Shown piece after piece: positions 51,658 through 61,262 of a DNA stretch of 64,000 nt; the stretch's first letter is position 1, and the number at the start of each line of letters is the position of its first letter. Source of the stretch: Marinobacterium sp048260865 (GTDB lineage: Bacteria > Pseudomonadota > Gammaproteobacteria > Pseudomonadales > Balneatricaceae); the NCBI GenBank assembly GCA_048260865.1, contig JBLXGN010000003.1, positions 186,001 through 250,000 of the forward strand, written 5' to 3'. Position numbers and translations under genes: made by a program. Under the pieces are notes generated by a model. It was not told the origin of the DNA. It saw only the letters and a list, made by a program, of their open reading frames with translations, and did no database searches.

Positions 51658-51929
51658 GTGATCGGCTGCAGGAAAAAAGCGCTGTTGCGCTGCGCTATGA
51701 TGCCGAGGCTGGCAGTGCACCTAAGGTGGTGGCCAAGGGGCGCGGACTGATTGCCGAGCAGATTCTGGCACTGGCGGAAGAACACAACATCCATATCCAC
51801 CAAAGCCCGGAACTGATTGAGGTCTTGATTCGACTGGAGTTGGGTGACGAGATACCCGAAGCACTTTACCGCGCGATTGCCGAGGTAATTGCCTTCGCTT
51901 ACGGGCTTAAAAAGGAAGAAAAGCCCTGA
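51654..51929 (+). CDS. FlhB C-terminal-domain homologue (EscU/YscU/HrcU type)
   Basis: 91 residues equivalent to the cytoplasmic tail of FlhB: AVALRYDAEAGSAPKVVAKG, RGLIAEQILALAEEHNIHIH, LGDEIPEALYRAIAEVIAFAYG. It begins where the FlhB autocleavage fragment begins, but the NPTH cleavage motif is missing and no membrane part exists. Such stand-alone FhlB-like proteins can substitute for the cleaved FlhB tail. Translationally coupled to the FliK-like gene. Confidence 0.85.
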   Translation: MSDRLQEKSAVALRYDAEAGSAPKVVAKGRGLIAEQILALAEEHNIHIHQSPELIEVLIRLELGDEIPEALYRAIAEVIAFAYGLKKEEKP

Positions 51930-51961
51930 ACCTGGGCCTGCAGTCCAAGGGCTACTCTGAA

Positions 51962-52381
51962 CTAGTGGCGCTGTTGCTGATCCGGCAGCATTTCACTGCT
52001 ATGCAACTCACGGTGCAGTAATGCCATCAGTTCAGCTTCAGGACGGCCTATGCCGCAGTTACGGACCAGATCATCGACAGAAGCCCCCATTTCCATGAGC
52101 TTGGCCGCCTGATTGTAGGCCAACACACCTGGATCACGGTTTTCCAGCTCCTGCTGTTTTTCCACCGTAATATTGAGTGTGCGCTCAATCGCCATCAGGC
52201 GCTTGCCCATACCAATAGAGCCATTGGTCATCGCACGGATTTCATTGCGCAGCACGTTGATCAGTGCCTGGTGACGACGCTCCTGACGTTTGACGCGGAT
52301 CAGCACATGAATGCAGATCGCTGCAGCCAGCAGTGTTAGCACCGCCATGCCTAACATGATTAGCTGTGAGTATTCCGCCAC
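51962..52381 (-). CDS. DUF2802 membrane-anchored protein
   Basis: 139 residues: one N-terminal membrane helix (LIMLGMAVLTLLAAAICIHVLI), a coiled-coil (RQERRHQALINVLRNEIRAM to EKQQELENRD) and a C-terminal DUF2802 helix-turn-helix-like part (AAKLMEMGASVDDLVRNCG; GRPEAELMALLHREL). Function unknown; in Pseudomonas the same gene ends the che cluster. Last gene of the flagellar/chemotaxis run here. Confidence 0.85.
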   Translation of the reverse strand: MAEYSQLIMLGMAVLTLLAAAICIHVLIRVKRQERRHQALINVLRNEIRAMTNGSIGMGKRLMAIERTLNITVEKQQELENRDPGVLAYNQAAKLMEMGASVDDLVRNCGIGRPEAELMALLHRELHSSEMLPDQQQRH

Positions 52382-52459
52382 GCCGAATCCGTGCTCCGTT
52401 CAGACAGGGTTAATCCGAGTTGGACAGTGTACCCGATCCCGTGGCGGGGTTCATCGTAT

Positions 52460-53384
<925 letters not shown>

Positions 53385-53387
53385 GGT

Positions 53388-54164
53388 TTACTCCTGTCGA
53401 CGCCGTTCCAGCAAGGTTCGCAGCAGACGCGCATACGAGTGCACCCCCCGACTGCCCGCATCAAGCGACGACGGTACCAGCCCTTTAATGCTGGCATTTC
53501 TGAATTTGGTATCGACTGGCACCACAGCATTGGACACGTGGTCAGCATAGTGGTGGTGCAGCTCACGCAGGCTTGTCACTGAGGCCTGAGTACGGCGATC
53601 GTAAAAGGTCGGCACAATGGTGTAAGCCAGCTTGTTTTTGCGTGCTCGGTTAATCATTTCGATTGTTCGCACCATCCGCTCCAGCCCTTTTAGCGCCAGA
53701 AACTCAGTCTGCACAGGGACCAAAAGATGGTTACAAGCGGCCAGGGCGTTCACCATCAACACCCCCAAAACCGGTGGGCTATCCATAATGACATAATCAT
53801 AGTCAGCCTGAAGATGACGCAGCGCTTTGGCGACTTGCAGCCCCATGCCTTCCTGGGCCACGGCCTTTCGCTCCAATGTCGCCAAGGCCGTGGAAGCCGG
53901 AATCAACTGGATGCTGTCATGACTGGTTTTCAAAATCAGACGGCGCACCGTTTCTGGCTCGACTTTCACCTGTTCAAACAGGTCATACACACTGTGCTCA
54001 AGCTCATCAGGGTCGTAACGGAAATAGCTGGTCATTGACCCATGCGGATCCAGATCGACCAGAAGCACTCGGTAGCCGACTTCGGCCAGAAGACCGGCCA
54101 GGGTTACAGCTGTGGTCGTTTTGCCCACTCCACCCTTCTGATTAGCAACTGCCCATACCTGCAT
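53388..54164 (-). CDS. ParA-family ATPase of the chemotaxis cluster (ParC-like)
   Basis: 258 residues: deviant Walker A QKGGVGKTTTAVTLAGLL near 8, LLVDLDPHGSMT near 35, and VIMDSPPVLGVLMV near 118. Members in this gene position (Vibrio ParC) place the chemotaxis array at the flagellated pole by interaction with the CheW-like/CheA linker proteins. The start overlaps the motD stop and the stop is three bases from the CheW-like gene. Confidence 0.88.
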   Translation of the reverse strand: MQVWAVANQKGGVGKTTTAVTLAGLLAEVGYRVLLVDLDPHGSMTSYFRYDPDELEHSVYDLFEQVKVEPETVRRLILKTSHDSIQLIPASTALATLERKAVAQEGMGLQVAKALRHLQADYDYVIMDSPPVLGVLMVNALAACNHLLVPVQTEFLALKGLERMVRTIEMINRARKNKLAYTIVPTFYDRRTQASVTSLRELHHHYADHVSNAVVPVDTKFRNASIKGLVPSSLDAGSRGVHSYARLLRTLLERRRQE

Positions 54165-55084
54165 TATTGTTGTTCCTGTTCTTGTTCCGGGCTTACCTGA
54201 CGAAACAGAATGCCAGACTCAGTCTCCACTTGTTCCAATGTGGGCGTGGACGACTGCTCAGTTTTACTGCCTTCTATCAACAAAGTGTTGATTGCATCAT
54301 CGCTTATTCTATCGCTGCCATAGGCTTCAATCGCTCGCCGTACCTTTTGATCACGCGCAATCACTACCACGATACGCCGATTACGCTGCCGACCCTCAGC
54401 CGTACGATTGCTGTAGGCAGGCTGATACTGACCATACCCGACGGCTGCCAACCGGGCAGGCGACACCCCACCACGCTGCAGAAGGCGGACCACCGCAGCG
54501 GCACGCGCAGCCGACAACTCCCAATTGGAAGGAAAACGGTCGGTATTGATGGGCTGGTTATCGGTAAATCCTTCCACATGAACCGGGTTTTCAATGTCTT
54601 TTACCAGCTCAACAACCTGCTGCAGCAAGGCATCAGCTTCAATTACCGGAACTGCATCGCCACTTTCAAACAACAGACTGGCGTTTAACTCCACAGCAAT
54701 CCAGAGCGGGTTTCCACTGACCTGGACCAACCCTTGGCGAATCTGCTCTGCAAATCGCTGTTCGGCTGCCGCCTGAACCTCTGCCAGCTGGTCACTAACC
54801 TCAGCATCAGGTGGTGCGACTTGAGCCAAAGGCTCACTGCGCACCTGCGCCTGCCCATCCAACAGTCCTTGTCCATCAGGCTGTACCGAGATCATCTGTT
54901 CACGACCTTCGGCACTGAAAATCTGCGACAGGGACTCCGATAACTCACGATACTTATCTTCATTAACCGACGATAACGCGTACATCACGACAAAGAAGGC
55001 GAACAGCAGTGTGATGAAGTCCGCCCAGGAGACCATCCAGCGGTCTGTTTTCAAGTCGGTTTCAGGGCGACGTCGACGTGGCAT
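54164..55084 (-). CDS. motD: Flagellar stator protein MotD
   Basis: 306 residues: short basic N-terminus, one membrane helix with the proton-path Asp in SWADFITLLFAFFVVMYAL (near 23), plug region, and a periplasmic OmpA/MotB peptidoglycan-binding domain (VHVEGFTDNQPINTDRFPSN, ELSAARAAAVVRLL, AVGYGQYQPAYSN, GRQRNRRIVVVI). It pairs with MotC as an additional H+-driven stator. ATG 55084 overlaps motC by 23 bases; upstream in-frame codons to 55123 are unlikely. Confidence 0.92.
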   Translation of the reverse strand: MPRRRRPETDLKTDRWMVSWADFITLLFAFFVVMYALSSVNEDKYRELSESLSQIFSAEGREQMISVQPDGQGLLDGQAQVRSEPLAQVAPPDAEVSDQLAEVQAAAEQRFAEQIRQGLVQVSGNPLWIAVELNASLLFESGDAVPVIEADALLQQVVELVKDIENPVHVEGFTDNQPINTDRFPSNWELSAARAAAVVRLLQRGGVSPARLAAVGYGQYQPAYSNRTAEGRQRNRRIVVVIARDQKVRRAIEAYGSDRISDDAINTLLIEGSKTEQSSTPTLEQVETESGILFRQVSPEQEQEQQ

Positions 55085-55817
55085 CACTTGTATCCAGGTA
55101 ACCTTGCAGCTTAAGCTGAACATTTTTTGGGCCCTGCCCTTCAGCGATCAGCAGCAATCCTTCCATCATCATCTCGTGATACAAACTACGACTGTCAATC
55201 ATTTGACGCATTCGTGCAGCCAGAGGCAACAGCAGCAGGTTTGCCAGGCCAATACCGTAAATCGTGGCGACAAAAGCAGTCGCAATACCACTGCCCAACT
55301 GGGATGGCTGTTCCAGTTGGGCCATCACTTGAATCAGCCCTAAAACAGCACCAATAATTCCCATGGTGGGTGCATAGCCTCCCATGCTTTCCAGCACTCG
55401 AGCGGCCTGATGATCCCGCTGCTCACGGGCGATCAGCTCAACTTCCAGGGCGGCTCGCACAGCTTCAGCAGGTCGACCATCCGCCAGCAACTGCAAACCA
55501 TTGCGTACAAAACGATCTTCAACCTCGCCAGCTTCACGCTCCAGCGCAACCAGCCCCTTGCGGTGTGCAGTAATACACCAGTGAATCAGCCGCTCCACGC
55601 CCTGCTCATGCTGCAGCTGTCCTTTTTGGGACAGACTCAAAAGCTGTGCAGCTCGTCGCAGCATGGCGGGAGGTGTTTGAACCATAACCGCTCCCAGCGT
55701 ACCGCCAATCACAATGAGCGCAGCAGGCAGGTTAACCAGCTGTAACAGACTGCCACCTTCAAGCAGATTGGCCGCAACAATAGCGCCAACGCCCAGCAGC
55801 AGCCCCAATAACCACAT
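55062..55817 (-). CDS. motC: Flagellar stator protein MotC (MotA-like)
   Basis: 251 residues, four membrane helices: two at the N-terminus (ending LPAALIVIGGTLGAVMVQTP) and two at about 155-200 (GIIGAVLGLIQVMAQLEQPS; AFVATIYGIGLANLLLLPLA) around a cytoplasmic loop that contacts the rotor. The stop overlaps motD and the start overlaps the cheB stop by one base. Confidence 0.93.
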   Translation of the reverse strand: MWLLGLLLGVGAIVAANLLEGGSLLQLVNLPAALIVIGGTLGAVMVQTPPAMLRRAAQLLSLSQKGQLQHEQGVERLIHWCITAHRKGLVALEREAGEVEDRFVRNGLQLLADGRPAEAVRAALEVELIAREQRDHQAARVLESMGGYAPTMGIIGAVLGLIQVMAQLEQPSQLGSGIATAFVATIYGIGLANLLLLPLAARMRQMIDSRSLYHEMMMEGLLLIAEGQGPKNVQLKLQGYLDTSDATSTSP

Positions 55818-57079
55818 CAGCGCGGGCCTCGGTTTGCCAGTAACGGCCCGATATCCTCCAGTGATAGCACCGCATCAGCCAGACCGGCATTGACCACCGC
55901 TTGAGGCATACCATAAATGGTGCAGGTTTCACGATTTTGCGCCCACATACTGGCACCGGCTTGTTTCAACAGGCGAGCACCATCACAACCATCAGCTCCC
56001 ATGCCGGTCAGAATTACGCCCAATACTTTGCCCTGGTAGGTTTTAGCCGCCGAAGCATAGGTCACATCCACACTGGGCTTGTAGGTCAAGCGCTCGTCGC
56101 CTGCCAATACACGCACACGGTCATGCTGTTTGGGATCAATCATCATCTGCAAACCGCCCGGCGCCAGCAATGCAAGGCCTGGACGCATACGGTCGCCATC
56201 TTCGGCTTCCTTAACACTGATATTGCACTGCTGATTCAGTCGCTCAGCGAATACCTGGGTAAAGGTTTTCGGCATGTGCTGTACCAGCAGAATAGGGTAA
56301 GGGAAGTTGGCAGGTAGAGCCGTAAGCACCTTCTGCAGAGCAGCAGGCCCACCGGTCGAGGCGCCAATCACCACCAGCTTGCAGTCCGGAAAACGCACAC
56401 GACTGGCGGGCGTCGTTGCCGGATCATTTTTACCCGCAGCTCCAGCAGGCTGGAAGCTCGGCGCAGCAGGTGTTGCAGGTGCCGCTGGACGAGACCGGGT
56501 CGGAGGCGGTGTGACGGGACGTGTAGTCCGCGCACTTGGCGTAGCGGGTCTTGATGAGGGCGCTGGGGGTGGCGGCGTGGTACGACGGGGAGCTTCAGGC
56601 TCAGGCCTGAACACCATGGTTGTGCCTTTTTCAGCACTACTGGAAAAGCTGCGATCAAAAATTGAGCTGCGAACATGTTTGCGGCTTCGACCCAAGGCCA
56701 CCAAACGGTCAATCAATTGAGCCCGAACGCTGCTGCCTTTATCCATCCAGGCGCGAATGTCCTTGGGCAAATAATCAGCCGCGCCTGCTTCCAGCGCCTG
56801 CAGGGTTACGCGAGCGCCTTCATGGGTCAGGGAAGAAAGCATCAATACATTGGTCGGCGCCTCACGCATGATGATACGGACGGCTTCAATGCCATTCATT
56901 TGCGGCATTTCTACGTCCATAGTCACCACGTCAGGCTTGAGGCGCTTGGCCAACTCAACCGCTTCCTTGCCATTGACCGCGGTGCCAACAACGCTGAGAC
57001 GGGGATCATCCTTTAGCATCTCTTCGATGCGATGCCGGAAGAATCCCGAATCATCAACGATCAACACACTTACCGGCAT
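55817..57079 (-). CDS. cheB: Chemotaxis methylesterase/deamidase CheB
   Basis: 420 residues. Receiver domain 1-115 with Asp55 (VTMDVEMPQMNG) and Lys in YLPKDI; a long Pro/Ala/Thr/Arg-rich linker (about 155-230); then the methylesterase with catalytic Ser in VVIGASTGGPAALQK, His in LLVQHMPKTF and Asp in GVILTGMGADGCDGA. It removes glutamyl methyl esters from chemoreceptors. The linker is unusually long. Lies 28 bases after cheA. Confidence 0.95.
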   Translation of the reverse strand: MPVSVLIVDDSGFFRHRIEEMLKDDPRLSVVGTAVNGKEAVELAKRLKPDVVTMDVEMPQMNGIEAVRIIMREAPTNVLMLSSLTHEGARVTLQALEAGAADYLPKDIRAWMDKGSSVRAQLIDRLVALGRSRKHVRSSIFDRSFSSSAEKGTTMVFRPEPEAPRRTTPPPPAPSSRPATPSARTTRPVTPPPTRSRPAAPATPAAPSFQPAGAAGKNDPATTPASRVRFPDCKLVVIGASTGGPAALQKVLTALPANFPYPILLVQHMPKTFTQVFAERLNQQCNISVKEAEDGDRMRPGLALLAPGGLQMMIDPKQHDRVRVLAGDERLTYKPSVDVTYASAAKTYQGKVLGVILTGMGADGCDGARLLKQAGASMWAQNRETCTIYGMPQAVVNAGLADAVLSLEDIGPLLANRGPR

Positions 57080-57107
57080 AGTACTTCCTCTGTCACATCC
57101 GCCGTGA

Positions 57108-59204
57108 TCAGGTTGATGCGTAGTATTTCAACAAATTGGGAATATCGATAATCAGCGCGATACGGCCATCACCCGTAATAGTCGCACCGGACAGGCCCGG
57201 TGTACCATGCAGGATGCTGCCAAGTGGCTTGATAACCACCTCTTCCTGGCCTACCAGCTGATCGACAATAAAGCCGACACGGGTAGTCCCCACACTGACA
57301 ATCACCACATGCCCCTGAGCCGGCATCTCGGCACTGCATTGCCCCTTCACCAGCCAACGTTTAAGGTGGAACAGCGGTAACGCCTGGTCACGGACAATGA
57401 TCACCTGCTGGCCATCGACGATATTGGTTTTGGTCAAATCCAGATTGAATATTTCATTGACGTTCACCAGCGGGAGGGCAAACGCCTGACCTTCAAGTAC
57501 CACCATCAGAGTCGGCATAATTGCCAGAGTCAGAGGTACCTGAATGGCAATACGGGTGCCCTGCCCCAGAATGGAATCAATGCTCAGAGTACCATTGAGC
57601 TGGGTGATCTTGGTTTTGACCACATCCATGCCCACACCACGACCGGACACATCTGAAACTTCGGTTTTGGTTGAGAAGCCAGCCTGGAAGATCAGGTTAA
57701 AACACTCCTGATCAGTCAGACGACGAGCAGCCTCTGCGTCCATCATGCCACGCTTAACCGCGAGGTTACGCAGCTTTTCAGGGTCCATACCCGCACCATC
57801 ATCCTGAATGATCAGCAGGATATGGTCACCTTCCTGCTCAGCAGACAACAGCACATGGCCTTCACGTGGCTTACCGCTTTTAGCACGCAAGTCTGGATCT
57901 TCAATTCCGTGATCGACCGCGTTACGCACCAAGTGAATCAGCGGGTCGGCCAAGGCTTCAACCAGGTTTTTATCCAGATCGGTCTCTTCACCACGCAGCT
58001 CGAGTCGTACTTCTTTCTTGAGGCTACGTGAGAGGTCACGAATAAGGCGCGGGAAGCGGCCAAATACCTTCTTCACCGGCTGCATGCGTGTCTTCATGAC
58101 CGAGGTCTGCAGGTCCGCTGTCACCATATCCAGCGTACCAAGGGCCTTGCCCATTTCCTCGTCTTCACGCGCATTACCCAGACGAACAAGACGGTTACGC
58201 ACCAGCACCAACTCGCCGACCATGTTCATGATCTTATCAAGCAGGCGGGTATCAACACGGACATTACTCTCGGCCGCTGGCTTGGAAGCCGTTTTGGCGC
58301 CCTTGGCAGCCGCGCTTTCTTTCATCCGATCCTGCTCGATGGAGGCAGGAGCCAGATCAGGCTCGGGCGCTGCCTGCACTACCGGTGGTGCGACAACCGG
58401 CGCGACAGGTGCAGCCGGAGCTGGTGCTGCTTCTTCATGCGGCAGATGGGCAAAAGCGCCCTGACCAGAAGATTGAAGCTCATCCAGCAAGGCTTCAAAC
58501 TCATCATCGGTGATCAGGTCATCACCGCCAGTACTCAAACCTGCTGCAGATGCGTCATCTTGAGCATGCACGGGACCTTTGCCTGGACCATGCAGCTCAT
58601 CCAGTAGAGATTCGAACTCATCATCGGTAATCAAATCACTATCGGATGAGACGGATTCACCTGCCGCATGACTTCCAGCCAAATCCCCCAGCAACATCTC
58701 GAACTCGTCGCTGGGTGTATTGGGGTTACTGCTCAAAGGCTCGGGCTCAGCAACAGGCGCTGCGGGTGCAGGTGCAGGTGCAGGTTGAGCCGATACCGCA
58801 GGCGCAGCACCGCCTTTACCCTCGGCAAAGTCCTGCAGAGTCTGTAGCAGCTGCGGCGAAGCATGCTGTGGGTCTTCCCCGGAACGCACACTTTCAAACA
58901 TGGCGTTGACCGAATCCAGTGCCTGAAGCACTACATCCATCAGCTCTGCGCTGACAGGCAACTCACCATTGCGCAGCAGGTCAAACAGGTTTTCAGCCTT
59001 GTGGCAGCACTCGACCATCGCTTCGAGCTGCAGGAAACCGGCGCCGCCCTTAACTGTGTGAAAGCCCCTGAAAATCGCGTTTAGAAGGTCCTTGTCATCG
59101 GGGCGCTGCTCCAGATCCACCAGCTGCTCCGAGAGCTGCTCAAGAATCTCGCCCGCCTCAACGAGAAAGTCTTCCAGAATTTCCTGATCGACATCCAAAC
59201 TCAT
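57108..59204 (-). CDS. cheA: Chemotaxis histidine kinase CheA
   Basis: 698 residues. P1 Hpt with His49 in RGFHTVKGGAGF; a long low-complexity region (about 130-310) with three copies of a DEFExLL(D/G)(E/D)L motif in place of an obvious folded P2; P3 dimerisation (LLDKIMNMVGELVLVRNRL); P4 ATPase (HLVRNAVDHG, DDGAGMD, GRGVGMDVVK); and P5 CheW-like (about 555-690). It phosphorylates CheY and CheB. GGAG six bases before the ATG. Sits between cheZ and cheB. Confidence 0.96.
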   Translation of the reverse strand: MSLDVDQEILEDFLVEAGEILEQLSEQLVDLEQRPDDKDLLNAIFRGFHTVKGGAGFLQLEAMVECCHKAENLFDLLRNGELPVSAELMDVVLQALDSVNAMFESVRSGEDPQHASPQLLQTLQDFAEGKGGAAPAVSAQPAPAPAPAAPVAEPEPLSSNPNTPSDEFEMLLGDLAGSHAAGESVSSDSDLITDDEFESLLDELHGPGKGPVHAQDDASAAGLSTGGDDLITDDEFEALLDELQSSGQGAFAHLPHEEAAPAPAAPVAPVVAPPVVQAAPEPDLAPASIEQDRMKESAAAKGAKTASKPAAESNVRVDTRLLDKIMNMVGELVLVRNRLVRLGNAREDEEMGKALGTLDMVTADLQTSVMKTRMQPVKKVFGRFPRLIRDLSRSLKKEVRLELRGEETDLDKNLVEALADPLIHLVRNAVDHGIEDPDLRAKSGKPREGHVLLSAEQEGDHILLIIQDDGAGMDPEKLRNLAVKRGMMDAEAARRLTDQECFNLIFQAGFSTKTEVSDVSGRGVGMDVVKTKITQLNGTLSIDSILGQGTRIAIQVPLTLAIMPTLMVVLEGQAFALPLVNVNEIFNLDLTKTNIVDGQQVIIVRDQALPLFHLKRWLVKGQCSAEMPAQGHVVIVSVGTTRVGFIVDQLVGQEEVVIKPLGSILHGTPGLSGATITGDGRIALIIDIPNLLKYYAST

Positions 59205-59216
59205 ACGGAGCTCCTA

Positions 59217-60065
59217 TCAAAATCCCAGGCTGGAAAGCAGGTCATCCACATCATCCTGGTCACACACACTATCCCCTTTGCCGGTCGGAAGTTGAGGGCC
59301 TTCCGCGCGGATAGGATCATGCTTGTCTTGTTTTTTGTCGCTTTTAGCGGCAGCCGGATCCCGGGAATCATCACCTGAAGCCTCAGCATAAGCTGCAGTA
59401 CCTTCAAGGTTACTCAGGCGTTCCACTTTGGCCGCCATATCCATCAGGTTAACCAGCTGGCCCTCAACTTCGGTAACCAGCGTGATGACACGGCGAATCA
59501 ACTGCCCGGTTATGTCCTGTACCCCTTGGGAGACAAGGATATCGGTCAAAGTTGTGCGCAGTTGGTCTATGGTTTTTTCGGACTCACTTTTCAGCTTACA
59601 GGTTCGGTCGTATACACCATCGAGCGCCTTGAATTCGCCTTCAAGCTGACCCACCAACAAGAGTAATTCTTTGAAGCGCCCACTCTGTTGATCAAGCTTG
59701 TCAACCAAACTCAGGGAACGGTCCACACGATCCATGGTTTCGTGGGCACTTTTCTCTGTCAGTTCAATGACATAGCTGAGACGATCAGAGGCATCGCCCA
59801 TAGCGGACTGGATATCAGCTTCTGCCGTGGCCATCTGCCCACCGACATCACTGGAAAAGGTTTTGATTGCTTCATGCAAGCCGCGGGTCAGATGGCCCAC
59901 TTCGTTGTAGAACACCTGGTGCCGAGCAAACTGTAGCTCGTTGATCAACCCCATGGCTTCCGGCAGATTACCGGCTTCCAACTCGGACACCAAGGTCTTG
60001 GCCCTGTCACGCAGGAACTCGTCAAAACCGTTGAAATCCACCTTGCTGGCCGTTTGCGCTGCCAT
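59217..60065 (-). CDS. cheZ: CheY-phosphatase CheZ
   Basis: 282 residues, mostly helical hairpin. The catalytic Gln lies in SQGVQDITGQLIRRV, matching E. coli Gln147. The C-terminal CheY-binding tail reads DDVDDLLSSLGF after an acidic/basic disordered linker. The ATG at 60065 has GGGGAG seven bases upstream; a TTG two codons earlier is not needed. Confidence 0.95.
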   Translation of the reverse strand: MAAQTASKVDFNGFDEFLRDRAKTLVSELEAGNLPEAMGLINELQFARHQVFYNEVGHLTRGLHEAIKTFSSDVGGQMATAEADIQSAMGDASDRLSYVIELTEKSAHETMDRVDRSLSLVDKLDQQSGRFKELLLLVGQLEGEFKALDGVYDRTCKLKSESEKTIDQLRTTLTDILVSQGVQDITGQLIRRVITLVTEVEGQLVNLMDMAAKVERLSNLEGTAAYAEASGDDSRDPAAAKSDKKQDKHDPIRAEGPQLPTGKGDSVCDQDDVDDLLSSLGF

Positions 60066-60088
60066 CTGCAACTCCCCGCTAACGCCTG

Positions 60089-60475
60089 TTAGCCATCAAT
60101 ACGTTCAAAGATCTTATCGATCTTTTCCTTCAGCACTGCCGCGGTAAATGGCTTGACTACATAACCATTAACACCGGCCTGTGCTGCGGCAATGATCTGC
60201 TCACGCTTGGCTTCAGCAGTGACCATCAGTACCGGTATCTGTGCCAGGGAGGCATCAGCACGCACAGTTTTCAGCAGGTCAATCCCGGTCATGCCCGGCA
60301 TATTCCAGTCTGTAATAAGGAACTCGATATGCCCTTGCTGCAGAATAGGCAAGGCTGTTTTACCATCATCCGCTTCTTCCACATTGGTAAAGCCGAGATC
60401 GCGCAGTAGGTTTTTGATGATTCGTCGCATCGTCGAAAAATCATCTACCACAAGAATTTTGATGTCTTTTTTCAA
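60089..60475 (-). CDS. cheY: Chemotaxis response regulator CheY
   Basis: 128-residue single receiver. Acidic pocket VVDDFSTMRRI, phospho-acceptor Asp56 in FLITDWNMPGMTG, Thr in LMVTAEAKR and Lys in YVVKPFT, all as in flagellar CheY. Phospho-CheY binds FliM to change motor rotation. It follows fliA by 65 bases. Confidence 0.97.
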   Translation of the reverse strand: MKKDIKILVVDDFSTMRRIIKNLLRDLGFTNVEEADDGKTALPILQQGHIEFLITDWNMPGMTGIDLLKTVRADASLAQIPVLMVTAEAKREQIIAAAQAGVNGYVVKPFTAAVLKEKIDKIFERIDG

Positions 60476-60540
60476 GACACTTCTCCCAGTTCAAAAACAT
60501 CTTTCAGTGTTGTCCGTCGATGACAGAGGCCATCAGACAC

Positions 60541-61251
60541 TCAACGCCAATCCTTCAACCGGCCCCTAAGCCGGAGGGCTGCCTGACTGTGAATCTGGCT
60601 TACACGTGATTCACTGACACCCAACACCTGTCCGATCTCTTTTAGATTAAGCTCTTCGTCATAATAAAGCGACAAAACCAAACGTTCACGTTCAGGCAGT
60701 CGCCCTATGGCATCGGCAAGAGCCTGGCGGAAACCGCCATCCTCATGCTGTATGCCAGGCCCCGGGTCCGAGGCTTCAAATTGATCACCAGGAGACTCTT
60801 CCGATGACTCTGTCAGTTGATCATAGCTGAACAGGCGGCTATCTACCGAATCCTGCAACAGCCCATGATAATCGGCCACACTGATACCCAGCTCAGCCGA
60901 CACTTCTGCATCCGTTGCATCTCGCCCGGTTCGGTGCTCAACAACATGAATAGCCTCACTGACACGACGCGCATTGCGATGCACTGAACGAGGCGTCCAG
61001 TCACCCCGACGCACTTCGTCGATGATGGCGCCACGAATGCGGATACCAGCGAAGGTCTCAAAACTGGCCCCCTTGCTGGCATCATACCGCCGTGCTGCCT
61101 CCAGCAACCCGATCATGCCGGACTGTATAAGATCATCCAGAACCACGTTCGCAGGAAGGCGCGCCATCAAGTGATGAGCGATGCGCTTAACCAGCGGCGT
61201 ATATTCCTGGATCAGCTCCTGGCCCGATTTAAAATCCAATTCGTTGTACAT
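60541..61251 (-). CDS. fliA: Flagellar sigma factor FliA (sigma-28)
   Basis: 236 residues. Region 2 (EYTPLVKRIAHHLMARLPAN, DDLIQSGMIGLLEAARRYD, FETFAGIRIRGAIIDEVRRG), region 3 (ARRVSEAIHVVEHRTGRDAT) and region 4 (LPERERLVLSLYYDEELNLK, GVSESRVSQIHSQA). It directs late flagellar and chemotaxis gene expression. It starts 11 bases after fleN. Confidence 0.96.
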   Translation of the reverse strand: MYNELDFKSGQELIQEYTPLVKRIAHHLMARLPANVVLDDLIQSGMIGLLEAARRYDASKGASFETFAGIRIRGAIIDEVRRGDWTPRSVHRNARRVSEAIHVVEHRTGRDATDAEVSAELGISVADYHGLLQDSVDSRLFSYDQLTESSEESPGDQFEASDPGPGIQHEDGGFRQALADAIGRLPERERLVLSLYYDEELNLKEIGQVLGVSESRVSQIHSQAALRLRGRLKDWR

Positions 61252-61262
61252 ACACGCTGCTT

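Noticed and set aside
51922..51953. AGCCCT/AGGGCT inverted repeat between the converging FlhB-like and DUF2802 genes
   Set aside because: Six pairs with a long loop and no T-run on either side; too weak to call a terminator.
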